From the NCBI GenBank assembly GCA_016929525.1, contig JAFGIP010000074.1, positions 1 through 32,903 of the forward strand: DNA of 32,903 nucleotides, written 5' to 3'. Below the pieces are notes generated by a model. That model was given only the letters and a program-made list of their open reading frames with translations. It had not been told where the DNA came from and searched no databases. Each line of letters starts with the position of its first letter. Within the stretch, counting starts at the first letter, position 1. The position numbers and the translations under genes are program-made. Below are positions 1 through 9,563 of this stretch, one piece after another. The DNA is from Bacteroidales bacterium. Lineage in GTDB: Bacteria > Bacteroidota > Bacteroidia > Bacteroidales > UBA10428.

Positions 1-2466
1 AGCAGTTAGCTGCTGTGTACCTCCAACTGTGAGAGACATGCTTGTCGGCGATATGCTGACACCGGTAACCGGAACGGTTGTAGTACCTTCAGTCACTCTC
101 CAGTAGTTTAAGTTCCACCCACCTGAATTGGCTGTAAGTCGAATAGTTTGTGTACCGCTAACCAGTGATACATTTGCTGTAACATCTGTCCAATTCTGCC
201 AGCCACCGGTACTGGGTATACTTGTTGTTGCAAGGTTGGTCCCGTTTCGGCTCATGGTTACCTGTCCTCCTCCATTCAGACTTGCTATACGATAAGTTAT
301 CACGTATGTTCCAGCCGAAGAAGCATTTATCAAATATTCCATCCAGTCTCCTGCATCTATCCAGCCAACGTTTAGTCCTCCTCCTGCATCTGAAGTACTT
401 TCAGTTTGAATGCCACTCATGGCAGTATAGTCTTCAGCCTGGATTGTACCAGGAACTGATACTCCCTGGTCAGCACTATTAACTATAACAGCAGCTGAAC
501 CTGATATACCTCCCTGTGATGCTGTTACTGTAAATGTTCCGGCAGATGTTGCGGTAAACAATCCACTTGAGTTTGTTCCGCTCCATGATGGCGATATGCT
601 CATGACATTACCGTTCTGATCATAACCGGTAGCAGTAAACTGCTGGGTCTGTCCTACTTCGAGGGTAACATTCGAAGGAGATACCAGTATTGATGTAAGC
701 ACCGGAGTAACTCCCTGAACAATCTCAATAAAATTAACATTAATACCTGCTACCGGGAAATATAACCTTACTATTTGAGATCCGGCATTTAAATTTATTT
801 GAGACGTTGCTGTTGTCCAGTTTTGCCAGCCTCCGGTAGCCGTGAAGTTTGCTGTCGCAATTGAACCACCAGCCTGCAGCTGAACCGATTTGGCATCGGA
901 ACCGTCAGCAGCAACCCTGAAATTAACGGTATAAGTGCCCGAACTTGAAACATCAACATTATAATCGGCCCAGTCACCTGCATCAACCCAGCCAATGTTC
1001 TCTCCGCCCTCGGAGCATGCTTCGGTCTGGATACCACTCATGGTTGAATAATCTTCTGCCTCTATGATTCCCGGAACAGGAATACCTGTTACTGGTCCCG
1101 AACCACTCCACAGGAATGAAACAACATTACCGCCGCCTAGCGAGTAATCAAATGAACTTCCGCCAAATGATACATTAAAAGTTATGGTTGATCCGCTGTT
1201 GTTATATACAACCAGTGCGATTGATCCGTCAGGATTACGAAATGCACTTTGTACAAGACTTCCATTCGAGCTTGATGATCCTATACGTACCGCTCCTGCT
1301 CTAATCACTTTTGACATCTGTCCCATAATATAATAAGAAACATTTCTTGTATAGCTATCCCCAGAAATAGTCAGTGCACCCAGACAAACAGAACAACCTC
1401 CCGGAGTTCTCGGACCTAAATTGGTATTGGTTGCCAGGTTCCATTCAAATACAGTCTTTGCCCAATTATTAACTGAACCGAGTGTAACATTTTGCATATG
1501 CCAGCCGAGGTCACCACTAAAACTACCATTAACGTCAGTATATTGTTCAGTGAAATATACATTCTTACCTGTTGCATTTCGAACAGTAGTAAGCGCTGAA
1601 ATATCACCTGCATAGAGGTGAAATCCTGCACCATCGACATATGAACTTCCGTTCGCAACATTGATTGGAAAACTGGTATTGTCGCAGTTATGATCATAAC
1701 AAATTATCTTCGTTGAATAACCTGCCCCCCTTATCTGAGGACCGAGATGATTATTAATGAAATTTAGTTGCTCTGACTCTGTCATGGTCATACTTGGTTC
1801 ATTGTACGGATTACCAGGCTCGTTCTGAGGTGTAATGGCCCATATCTCAATTCCCTGATTACGCATGGCGTTCAGGTAATTTACAAAATACACAGCATAA
1901 TCATCGTAATAATCTGTTCCAAGGCTCCCGCCGATCCAAGATCCGTTTGTCTTCATCCACAGAGGGGCAGTCCATGGTGTTGCCAGGATTTTAATATTTG
2001 GATTAATTGCATGTATTTCTTTTATAACGGGAATAAGGTAAGTAAGGTCCGGGCCGGCCAGACTAAATGAAGCTCCATCCTGATATGTATAAGTAGAAGA
2101 ACTTAGATCAGATGCTCCGATACTAATACGAATTGCAGATAATCCAAGTCCACTTTCCGAGAACAGTTCATTCAATAATGTGTTGCGTGCAGAAGATGAC
2201 ATTGCCCTCATTACTTCTGCGCTTCCCTCGGTTAACATAAAACCCAAACCATCAATAGTCTGGTAACTAGTTCCTTCATTAATAGAAATTGTTGAAGACC
2301 CTGATGCACCCGAACCAAATGATTCCGTTGAATGCTGGAGTCTTTCGCTTCCCGATCCTGATGTCATCCACAGATCAACGGACTGAGAGGATCCGGTATA
2401 GCAAATTATACCTGTTAAAAAAGCCATGCAGGCTCTTTTACAAATGATCAAGAGTTTTTCTTTCAT
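1..2466 (-). CDS. Secreted GH30-family glycosidase with CBM6 and Big_2 modules (3' part cut off by window edge)
   Basis: The frame is open from an ATG at 2466 to base 1 (822 codons) with no stop, so the C-terminus lies outside the window. Residues 1-28 look like a signal peptide. Residues ~35-455 resemble glycoside hydrolase family 30: TPWTAPLWMK, ITPQNEP with the likely acid/base Glu216, and VYFTEQ with the likely nucleophile Glu307. The 91-residue spacing is normal for the family. There follow a CBM6-like module (~463-586, starting PGIIEAEDYSTMSGIQTE), a bacterial Ig-like Big_2 module (~587-665), a second CBM6-like module (~669-795, PGTIQAEDYTAMSGIQTE) and the start of a second Big_2. GH30 enzymes cleave beta-glucans (beta-1,6-glucan, glucosylceramide), xylans and others; the GBA/beta-1,6-glucanase branch seems most likely but is not proven. 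Met14 is an alternative start. The gene is divergent from the histidine kinase, which may control it. Confidence 0.88.
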   Translation of the reverse strand, partial: MKEKLLIICKRACMAFLTGIICYTGSSQSVDLWMTSGSGSERLQHSTESFGSGASGSSTISINEGTSYQTIDGLGFMLTEGSAEVMRAMSSSARNTLLNELFSESGLGLSAIRISIGASDLSSSTYTYQDGASFSLAGPDLTYLIPVIKEIHAINPNIKILATPWTAPLWMKTNGSWIGGSLGTDYYDDYAVYFVNYLNAMRNQGIEIWAITPQNEPGNPYNEPSMTMTESEQLNFINNHLGPQIRGAGYSTKIICYDHNCDNTSFPINVANGSSYVDGAGFHLYAGDISALTTVRNATGKNVYFTEQYTDVNGSFSGDLGWHMQNVTLGSVNNWAKTVFEWNLATNTNLGPRTPGGCSVCLGALTISGDSYTRNVSYYIMGQMSKVIRAGAVRIGSSSSNGSLVQSAFRNPDGSIALVVYNNSGSTITFNVSFGGSSFDYSLGGGNVVSFLWSGSGPVTGIPVPGIIEAEDYSTMSGIQTEACSEGGENIGWVDAGDWADYNVDVSSSGTYTVNFRVAADGSDAKSVQLQAGGSIATANFTATGGWQNWTTATSQINLNAGSQIVRLYFPVAGINVNFIEIVQGVTPVLTSILVSPSNVTLEVGQTQQFTATGYDQNGNVMSISPSWSGTNSSGLFTATSAGTFTVTASQGGISGSAAVIVNSADQGVSVPGTIQAEDYTAMSGIQTESTSDAGGGLNVGWIDAGDWMEYLINASSAGTYVITYRIASLNGGGQVTMSRNGTNLATTSIPSTGGWQNWTDVTANVSLVSGTQTIRLTANSGGWNLNYWRVTEGTTTVPVTGVSISPTSMSLTVGGTQQLTA

Positions 2467-2666
2467 AATAGGCCAGAATTAGAATAATAATATAGTAGTT
2501 AGTATAAAAATATGTCTGAATCAACAACTAAAGCAACTATTAATAATTTAAATCAGAATATACATCACATGTCAGAAAAACTCTGCGAAGATATACTGCA
2601 GAGAACCAACAGGTAAATGCTTAAAGGTCAAGAAATATAGTAATTAAAGCATGTTTAAAATAGAAT

Positions 2667-2683
2667 TGAGTGGTTTTGAGGGG
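2667..2683 (+). promoter_or_regulatory. Candidate operator, copy 1 (TGAGTGGTTTTGAGGGG)
   Basis: Two TGAG half-sites lie exactly 10 bp apart, one DNA turn, as expected for a protein contacting one face of the helix. It lies 201 bp upstream of the GH30 start. It matches copy 2 at 15 of 17 positions. No protein in the window is known to bind it; a regulator of the HTCS/AraC or response-regulator type is an inference. Confidence 0.4.
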
Positions 2684-2758
2684 TTGGTCTTTTTAGAATA
2701 CTTTACTTATAAAATGACTGTTATATACGGTGTTAAATAATATTTACCGGTTTTCTTA

Positions 2759-2775
2759 TGAGTAATTTTGAGGGG
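2759..2775 (+). promoter_or_regulatory. Candidate operator, copy 2 (TGAGTAATTTTGAGGGG)
   Basis: Same architecture and orientation as copy 1, starting 92 bp downstream of it, with the 10-bp TGAG spacing preserved. It lies 320 bp upstream of the histidine kinase start. A further G follows, giving TTTTGAGGGGG, the same 11-mer found at 32761-32771. Confidence 0.4.
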
Positions 2776-3095
2776 GTTTTAGAGAAGTTACTGCCGACAT
2801 TTTATGTCATACATTTCAGTGTATAGAATAACATGACATCTATATCCTTTACATCAGTCTATTAGCCATTATCGCTCTATTCCGTTTATAACAGGTTCAG
2901 CAACCTCAGGGACACTTTCATGTTCAACACCCTCAGTTTTAAAATAACTATAACTCTTTTATCATTCAGTTGCAAATTTTAAATAAAATATATCTTCAGG
3001 TATTTCAGTTAATTTAAGCAACTATTACTACAATTTTATCAGCTTTTTTTAGTAATTTTTATTTATTATTTAAATATATCCGCCATTGAACTTTA

Positions 3096-6000
3096 ATGAA
3101 AAATAACAAACATAAGTACAGTTATACTTTCACAGGATTACTGTTAGGCTTTTATCTGGCTGTTTTTACAACTAACTCGTTTCCCCAGTCCCCCGATTTG
3201 AGATTCAGGCATATTTCAACCCGCGAAGGCCTTTCAAATTCAAGTGTTACGTGTATATACCAGGATAGTTATGGATTAATGTGGTTTGGAACATCAAGCG
3301 GATTGAATAAATACGACGGATATAAATGTTCGGTCTACTTCGAAGATGATAGTGATTCTTCCTCAATAAGCAGCAATGTAATAGTTGATATTATTGAAGA
3401 TTCCAGCGGTAATATTTGGATCAGTACAGGTTATGGACTTAACAAGTACCTGCGTGATAAAGATATGTTTATCCGATATGTGTACAGTGAATATGATACA
3501 AACAGCATCGAAAATAGTCTTGCGCAGAAATTACTGATTGATCATACAGGACAGCTGTGGGTACCTACACGATTTGGCGGATTAAATCTGTTTATTAATG
3601 AAGAAAACCGTTTTTTAAAATACCAGCACGATTCAAGCAATAATAACAGTATTTCATCTAACGATTTGATGTCAATAACTGAAGACAGTGATAAAAATAT
3701 TTGGGTTGGCTCCTGGGATGGAAAAGTAGACAGATTTAACAGAGAAACCGGTAAATTTGAACATATCGAAATTATAAATCCCAGTACGAAACTACGCATT
3801 ACAGAGTCCATACGATTTATATTCGAAGATGAAAATAAAAATATATGGGTTGCCACACATGGTGCAGGCTTGTTTAAATTAACACCTGCCCTGAACGGAG
3901 AATTTGAAATAAATAATTATATCCACAATCCTAAAGATAAATCCACCTTAAATGGAAATTTTGTTTTATGTGGTTCTGAAGGCTCTGCAAATGGATTTTG
4001 GCTTGGACTTGAAAATGACGGACTGAACTTTTTTAATATTGAGACTGAAAAAGTAACCCGGTACAATGCCAATAAATATGACCCCGAAGGTTTATCAGGC
4101 AATTCTATCTGGTCGGTATACAAGGATAAATCGAACAATCTCTGGGTAGGCACTTTTTTCAGGGGTATCAACATCAGTATAAAATCAGGAGGTTTTTTCA
4201 GACATTATAAAAACAATGCCTTTGATGATCTTAGCCTGAGCGACAATATAATATCATCGTTTTGCGAAGATGAACTTGGAAATATATGGATTGGTACGGA
4301 TGGTGGTGGCTTAGATTATTTTGATCGTGCGAAAAACACATTTAAACATTACAATACATCAAACAGCAATATTACTTCTGATGCAGTTCTGTCAGTTTTT
4401 TTCGATAGCAAAGATCAGCTTTGGGTTGGAACCTGGGCAGGAGGGTTACTGCGGTTTGACAGGAATAATGGATCATTCAGGCATTATAGTGAAGAAAGCG
4501 GATTAAAAAGTAATAACATAATTTGCATATATGAAGACCGCGAAGGGACCGTCTGGGTGGGCACATTCTGGGATGATCCGGGAGGATTTGCATGTTACGA
4601 CAGAAATAACGATCACTTTGTTACATATAATGCTGAAAATTCTGATTTAAGCCATAATACAATTTATGCAATTCTTGAAGATGAATCCGGATATATTTGG
4701 TTAGGTACACATAGAGGGCTAGACAGATTCGATAAAAAAACAAAAGAAATTACCTTTTTCATGTATAATGAAGAGGATCCGGATGTAGGTGAAGGAGTTA
4801 TTCGTTCCATGGTATTATCACACGATTCAGTGCTTTGGTTAGCGACATCGAATGGGCTGTTGCGCTTTGACAGAGAAAAAGAAATCTACGATCGCAGAGG
4901 CATTAATGAAGAGCTTGCATACAGTTCAATGCAGGGTCTTGAAGAAGATAATTTGGGTAACCTTTGGGCCAGTACAGATAACGGAATTGCACGTTTTAAT
5001 CCCGAAACAGGTGAATTTAAGAGATATACTGTAGCCGATGGTCTGCAGGGTAACGAATTTTTTCGCTGCAGCCATTATAAAGCAAGTAACGGTGAAATAT
5101 ATTTTGGAGGTCCAAATGGATTCAATGTTTTTAATCCAACTCTGATAACTGAGGATACAATTAAACCTGAAATTCTACTGACCGATTTTAAAATATTTAA
5201 TAGGTCTGTTGAAATTGGATCATCCGATTCACCATTAAAGAAACATATTAATGTTGCCGATAAGATTGAATTATCGTATAAACATTCTGTATTTTCATTT
5301 GAGTTTGCCGCACTTAATTTTAATGCTCCGGAACTGGTCAATTATGCATATATGATGGAAGGATTTGAGAAAGACTGGAACTATGTCGGACAGCTAAGGA
5401 CCGCCACTTACACAAACCTTGATCCGGGCAGATACAAGTTTAGGGTAATGGTACCTTATGCTAACGGAATTTGTAATGAAGAAGGAATATCGATCGATAT
5501 TGTAATTACCCCTCCTTTTTGGGAAACAATATGGTTTAGAATAATTGTAATTATTTCAATTATAGCAATAATATTATCGATATTCTATTGGAGAGTTAAT
5601 GAAATAAGACAGCAAAATATAAAACTTGAAAAGGAAGTAAAGAAAAGAACTCAGAAAATAAATCAAAAAAATCAGTTGTTACTGGCCCAATCTGATGAAC
5701 TGCTGGAAACCAATACCCTGCTCGAAGAAAGACAACAGCAAATTGAAGAACAGTCGGAAGAATTACGGGTTCAGCGCGATGAATTGTTCGAAGTAAACTC
5801 GGTAAAAGATAAACTGTTCTCCATTGTTGCCCATGATTTAAAAAATCCGTTTAATACTCTCTGTGGATTTACAGAGCTCCTCCAGGAAAAATACGATAAA
5901 TACAATGAAGAGAAGCGTAAGCAAATGATCAATTTTATTAAAGAATCAAGTGATCAGATATATGAACTTCTTGAGAATTTATTAACCTGGTCACGATCAC

Positions 6001-6479
6001 AAAGAGGTGTTATTCAATATAATCCGGTTAAAACAAATCTTACAGATTTGATCAGTTACAATATTAATCTGGTAAGCAACCAGGCAAGTAACAAACAAAT
6101 AAGCATTCAGTTAAAGGATAATAACTTAACGCCTCAGATTAACCTGGATCCGGATCTGATAAATACGGTAATGAGAAATCTTTTAACCAATGCAATTAAA
6201 TTCAGTGAACGAGGGGGATCAATATTAGTATCTCTGACAGAAAATAAGAATAAGTATATTGTTTCTGTTCAGGATTCAGGTATCGGAATATCACAAGAAA
6301 ACCTTAATAAGTTATTTAAAAAGAATATGCACTTCACTACCAGTGGTACCGATAATGAAAAAGGGACAGGCCTCGGACTTATTATGTGTCAGGATTTTAT
6401 TGAGAAGCACAAGGGAGAAATCTGGGTGGAAAGTACCGAAGGCAAAGGGAGCACATTCTATTTTTCACTTCCGAAGTAA
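3096..6479 (+). CDS. Periplasmic-sensing histidine kinase with reg_prop propellers and Y_Y_Y domain, non-hybrid
   Basis: This 1127-residue membrane sensor kinase starts with a signal/anchor sequence (~1-30). About 13 two-component-regulator propeller repeats follow (~35-700), seen as WFGT, WVGT, WIGT or WLGT motifs followed by GL.RFD-like ends; this fits two seven-bladed propellers. A Y_Y_Y domain (~735-805) precedes one transmembrane helix (~812-833), a coiled coil (~834-900), a HisKA domain with the phosphate-accepting His913 in SIVAHDLKN, and an HATPase_c domain (~1010-1127) with an N box (NLLTNAIKFS), DSGIGI and GTGLGL. In Bacteroidetes this architecture usually continues into receiver and AraC HTH domains (HTCS proteins of ~1350 residues) and senses oligosaccharides. 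Here the protein stops cleanly after the ATPase, so a separate response regulator must exist; none is in the window. Divergence from the GH30 gene suggests a glycan-sensing role. Confidence 0.93.
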   Translation: MKNNKHKYSYTFTGLLLGFYLAVFTTNSFPQSPDLRFRHISTREGLSNSSVTCIYQDSYGLMWFGTSSGLNKYDGYKCSVYFEDDSDSSSISSNVIVDIIEDSSGNIWISTGYGLNKYLRDKDMFIRYVYSEYDTNSIENSLAQKLLIDHTGQLWVPTRFGGLNLFINEENRFLKYQHDSSNNNSISSNDLMSITEDSDKNIWVGSWDGKVDRFNRETGKFEHIEIINPSTKLRITESIRFIFEDENKNIWVATHGAGLFKLTPALNGEFEINNYIHNPKDKSTLNGNFVLCGSEGSANGFWLGLENDGLNFFNIETEKVTRYNANKYDPEGLSGNSIWSVYKDKSNNLWVGTFFRGINISIKSGGFFRHYKNNAFDDLSLSDNIISSFCEDELGNIWIGTDGGGLDYFDRAKNTFKHYNTSNSNITSDAVLSVFFDSKDQLWVGTWAGGLLRFDRNNGSFRHYSEESGLKSNNIICIYEDREGTVWVGTFWDDPGGFACYDRNNDHFVTYNAENSDLSHNTIYAILEDESGYIWLGTHRGLDRFDKKTKEITFFMYNEEDPDVGEGVIRSMVLSHDSVLWLATSNGLLRFDREKEIYDRRGINEELAYSSMQGLEEDNLGNLWASTDNGIARFNPETGEFKRYTVADGLQGNEFFRCSHYKASNGEIYFGGPNGFNVFNPTLITEDTIKPEILLTDFKIFNRSVEIGSSDSPLKKHINVADKIELSYKHSVFSFEFAALNFNAPELVNYAYMMEGFEKDWNYVGQLRTATYTNLDPGRYKFRVMVPYANGICNEEGISIDIVITPPFWETIWFRIIVIISIIAIILSIFYWRVNEIRQQNIKLEKEVKKRTQKINQKNQLLLAQSDELLETNTLLEERQQQIEEQSEELRVQRDELFEVNSVKDKLFSIVAHDLKNPFNTLCGFTELLQEKYDKYNEEKRKQMINFIKESSDQIYELLENLLTWSRSQRGVIQYNPVKTNLTDLISYNINLVSNQASNKQISIQLKDNNLTPQINLDPDLINTVMRNLLTNAIKFSERGGSILVSLTENKNKYIVSVQDSGIGISQENLNKLFKKNMHFTTSGTDNEKGTGLGLIMCQDFIEKHKGEIWVESTEGKGSTFYFSLPK

Positions 6480-6511
6480 GAGTACAGATTTTAGAATTTA
6501 GCAGAGGTTAG

Positions 6512-6657
6512 CAACCAGCAACCACTTTGTCAACCGAAGCGTTCTTTTAATCGCCGAATCCCGATGAATATCGGGAAAAGGTTATAGCGAAGGTTGAGCA
6601 ATCGGTAACCATCAACCAGCAACCACTTCGTCAGCCGAAGATTTTAGCAAAGGCTGA
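6512..6657. repeat. Pair of diverged intergenic repeats with hairpin-forming arms
   Basis: A 28-bp segment (6512-6539) recurs at 6613-6640 with two mismatches. Each copy is followed by a GGYTGAGCAA element (6592-6601 and 6652-6661). In copy 1 TCAACC (6530-6535) can pair with GGTTGA (6592-6597); in copy 2 TCAGCC (6631-6636) can pair with GGCTGA (6652-6657). The A-T pair changed to G-C on both sides, so pairing is kept. Copy 1 also contains a nested perfect hairpin, TCCCGAT-GAAT-ATCGGGA (6559-6576). The block lies between two convergent genes and may act as a bidirectional terminator or be a dispersed chromosomal repeat. Confidence 0.6.
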
Positions 6658-6688
6658 GCAACCAAAGTATCAACTTTATACATTAAAC

Positions 6689-9529
6689 TCACTGTTCACT
6701 GTTTACTAACTCTTTATATTCCTCCGGGTAAAGTACCACCTGTAAAGAATTATTTGCATCAAAATATTCGTTAGCGACCCGCTTAAGTTCATCACTAGTA
6801 ATAGAATTCATATACTGCTCATCTGTAATATTATCAAGTGGTAGATCGTTAATTAAAGCTTCCTGAATAGCCGACAACCAGAAACCATTCTTCTTAAGAT
6901 TTTCTTCCAGTTGTCTTTTTCTTGACTCGCGTGCTTTATTCAGATCCTTTTCCTCAACACCAGCATCCTGGATTTTCTTCAATTCACCAACAGCCACTTG
7001 TACCAGGCTGTCAACATTCTCTGGAGCACAGGGAATGAGTATTTGCAATGTTGACTTTTCATAAGGGATTTTTTGCAGAGCTGCAGATGCCCTTGAAGTA
7101 TATACCCCGCTCATTTCTTCACGCAATACTTCAATATAACGATATCCCAAAATTTCTCCTAAAACATCTATTAAAAAAGCATCTTTCCTGTTCCATGGTT
7201 TTTCTTTTTCAAAATACAATAATGCTAGACTCTTAGGATCGCTGCCCAGATAGATATTGTGCACTTCTTTTCCTCCGGGAGGCCTTATCCCCAGATCAAT
7301 GTAAGTTTCGGAACGATCAATTGTCGGTAAGCTGCCAATATATTGTTTCAAATAAGTTTTTACAGTATCGATGCTGAATTTACCAATAATCACAAAAGTG
7401 AAGTTACCTGCATCGGCAAAACGATCGGAATAAATTTCCAAAGCCCTTTCATAATTAACTTTGTCCCAGTCTTCCGCCTTAGGAAGATAGTTACCCCTCG
7501 GATGATCCTGTGCACGGATCCGGTAATACTTATCGAAAAAATAATTCTCAGGGTCTTTGCTAAGGTTAGCATATAATTCCTTTTTCTTTGTAAGAAAAGA
7601 ATTAAATGCCGATTCATCTTTTCTCGGATCAGTGAAATAAAGGTATATTAACTGAAACATACTTTCAATGTCACTGGCTTTGGCTCTGGCAGTTATCGAT
7701 TCAGAACTGTACGAAACGGAAGGAGCAACATATACTGTTTTACCAGCAAGTAGTTTACTCAATTCTGTATTTGAATATTCGGCAACACCACTTTCCTGTA
7801 TGATACCATCGGTATTAAGAGCAGTAAAATGATCCTCGTCCGGATATACTGAATGCCCTCCAAGGCTAAATGCTGAAAGCAAAATCTGGTCGTTTTTAAA
7901 ATCTGTAGGTTTTAAAATAACTTTTGCGCCATTTGATAAATGCAGTTCATATGCTTCAATATTGTTGTGATAAATCTCACTTACAATCTTTGACGGTTCA
8001 GGCACTTCAGTCAGAAGCTCCTTTCCAGAAACCTCATCGGTATATGGCTCAATATCCATATCAACAACTGATGATGCTAAAGCAAGCAGTTTCTGCTCAT
8101 CGGGGAGTATTATTGAATCATTTTCCGGAGCATTTATCACAATAATTCTGTTATCATTTTTTATAAGTTGTTGCGCTAAAGAATTGATTCCCTCAAGTTT
8201 GATCTCATCAATATTTTCCTGAAGAAACCTGAATTCAAACTCAATTCCAGGAATAGGTTCATTATCCAAAAAATGGGCAACGTATTCACCGGCCCATGTT
8301 TTCGATTCTGTTTTATCACGCTCATTATATGCTGCCTCATATCTATTTAAAAGGTCAAGCTTATATCGTTCAAATTCACCAGGGGTAAAACCATAACGCA
8401 ATATTCTCTCATTCTCGGTAAGCAACGTTAAAAGTCCTCTTTCTATACCCTTCTCTCCTACAATGGCATAACCCTGCAGTGCATCCTTGGTCCTCGCACC
8501 CAGGCTACCATAAAAATAATTAGCTCCAATATAAGGTGGATTTTCATTTTCAGCAAGTTCTGCCAACCGTCGATTGATCATTCCCGAAAGAAAAGAATAT
8601 TGTAAGTTATTCAGATAATCCTGTTGAGTTATAACCGGAATGGCATCGGTTTTATAAAATAATCTCACTAGACTTGCAGGGGCTTCCACATCTGTGGTAA
8701 TGCTGATTAATGTGCCTATGTTATCAGGCACATCATATTCTGTTCTTTCCCTTTCTTCTTTCGCAAGTGAGATACCTGCGAAATGCTCTTGTATTTTCTC
8801 TTCCATCCTATCAGGATCGATATCACCTACCACTATGAGTGCCATCAAATCAGGCCGGTACCAATCGAGATAGAAACTACTTACTGTTTCATAACTACAG
8901 TTTTCTATTATTTCCTTTTTTCCAATAGGTAATCGCTCGGCATATCTTGAATCTTTAAATATAACCGGAAGATATTTATCGCGCATCCGCTGCCATGGCC
9001 CCCGGCCTAAACGCCATTCCTCAATAATAACGCCACGTTCCTTATCAATTTCCTCTTCATCAAAACTGACATTATGAGCCCAGTCTTCCATCATTAAAAA
9101 CCCTTTATCCATTAACTCTGCTGAATCTGTTGGAATTGTAAGCATATAGACAGTTTCGTCAAAAGAGGTAAAGGCATTTACTTCTGCTCCAAAACGCATA
9201 CCAATGGACTGAAGATATTCAACCATCTCATTTTTCTCAAAGTGTTTGGTACCATTAAAACACATGTGCTCTACAAAATGAGCAATACCAAGTTGGTCTT
9301 CTTCTTCAAGTATCGACCCTGCATTAACAGCCAAATGCATTTCTACCCTGTTTTCCGGTTTTGTATTTTTTCTGATATAATAAGTAAATCCGTTTTCGAG
9401 TTTACCAATTCTGACAATGCCATCAACCGGCATTAATTTACTTAATGTATCACACTGCTCAGCTTTGATGAAAGCATATACCGCAAGAAGTAAAATAACA
9501 ATGAGAATCTTAATTTTTGAAAAAAACAT
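6689..9529 (-). CDS. M16 family (pitrilysin/insulinase-like) zinc metalloprotease
   Basis: This 946-residue exported peptidase has a signal peptide (~1-23). The inverted zinc motif HFVEH places ligands at His84 and His88 and the catalytic Glu at 87. A further conserved acidic stretch at 163-171 (KERGVIIEE) supplies the likely third ligand, probably Glu164. Length and layout fit two fused halves: an active M16 N-domain plus M16_C in the first half, and an inactive M16-like half whose M16_C region covers roughly 690-880. Family members degrade peptides in the periplasm or outer envelope; the substrate here is unknown. The gene lies 34 bp downstream of the STAS-like gene on the same strand and may be co-transcribed with it. 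It ends convergent with the histidine kinase across the repeat block. Confidence 0.93.
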   Translation of the reverse strand: MFFSKIKILIVILLLAVYAFIKAEQCDTLSKLMPVDGIVRIGKLENGFTYYIRKNTKPENRVEMHLAVNAGSILEEEDQLGIAHFVEHMCFNGTKHFEKNEMVEYLQSIGMRFGAEVNAFTSFDETVYMLTIPTDSAELMDKGFLMMEDWAHNVSFDEEEIDKERGVIIEEWRLGRGPWQRMRDKYLPVIFKDSRYAERLPIGKKEIIENCSYETVSSFYLDWYRPDLMALIVVGDIDPDRMEEKIQEHFAGISLAKEERERTEYDVPDNIGTLISITTDVEAPASLVRLFYKTDAIPVITQQDYLNNLQYSFLSGMINRRLAELAENENPPYIGANYFYGSLGARTKDALQGYAIVGEKGIERGLLTLLTENERILRYGFTPGEFERYKLDLLNRYEAAYNERDKTESKTWAGEYVAHFLDNEPIPGIEFEFRFLQENIDEIKLEGINSLAQQLIKNDNRIIVINAPENDSIILPDEQKLLALASSVVDMDIEPYTDEVSGKELLTEVPEPSKIVSEIYHNNIEAYELHLSNGAKVILKPTDFKNDQILLSAFSLGGHSVYPDEDHFTALNTDGIIQESGVAEYSNTELSKLLAGKTVYVAPSVSYSSESITARAKASDIESMFQLIYLYFTDPRKDESAFNSFLTKKKELYANLSKDPENYFFDKYYRIRAQDHPRGNYLPKAEDWDKVNYERALEIYSDRFADAGNFTFVIIGKFSIDTVKTYLKQYIGSLPTIDRSETYIDLGIRPPGGKEVHNIYLGSDPKSLALLYFEKEKPWNRKDAFLIDVLGEILGYRYIEVLREEMSGVYTSRASAALQKIPYEKSTLQILIPCAPENVDSLVQVAVGELKKIQDAGVEEKDLNKARESRKRQLEENLKKNGFWLSAIQEALINDLPLDNITDEQYMNSITSDELKRVANEYFDANNSLQVVLYPEEYKELVNSEQ

Positions 9530-9563
9530 ATCCTACCGATTTTTATGATATAATTGTAAAACT

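Larger units (their letters stand above)
2467..3095. promoter_or_regulatory. Intergenic control region between the GH30 gene and the histidine kinase
   Basis: These 629 bp separate two divergent genes and hold no credible ORF. They contain two copies of a 17-bp motif, TGAGTGGTTTTGAGGGG at 2667-2683 and TGAGTAATTTTGAGGGG at 2759-2775, reported separately. No clear TAnnTTTG promoter was found directly upstream of either start codon. The DNA near the kinase start (2980-3095) is very AT-rich. Confidence 0.5.

Noticed and set aside
222-1697. Short reading frames on both strands, such as 222-482, 795-1037, 1416-1697 and 1421-1615
   Set aside because: They lie in other frames of the uninterrupted GH30 coding sequence and their products have no protein-like character.
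3096-6479. Calling the kinase a full hybrid HTCS regulator
   Set aside because: The protein ends directly after the HATPase domain (FYFSLPK) and no receiver or AraC HTH coding sequence follows in any frame.
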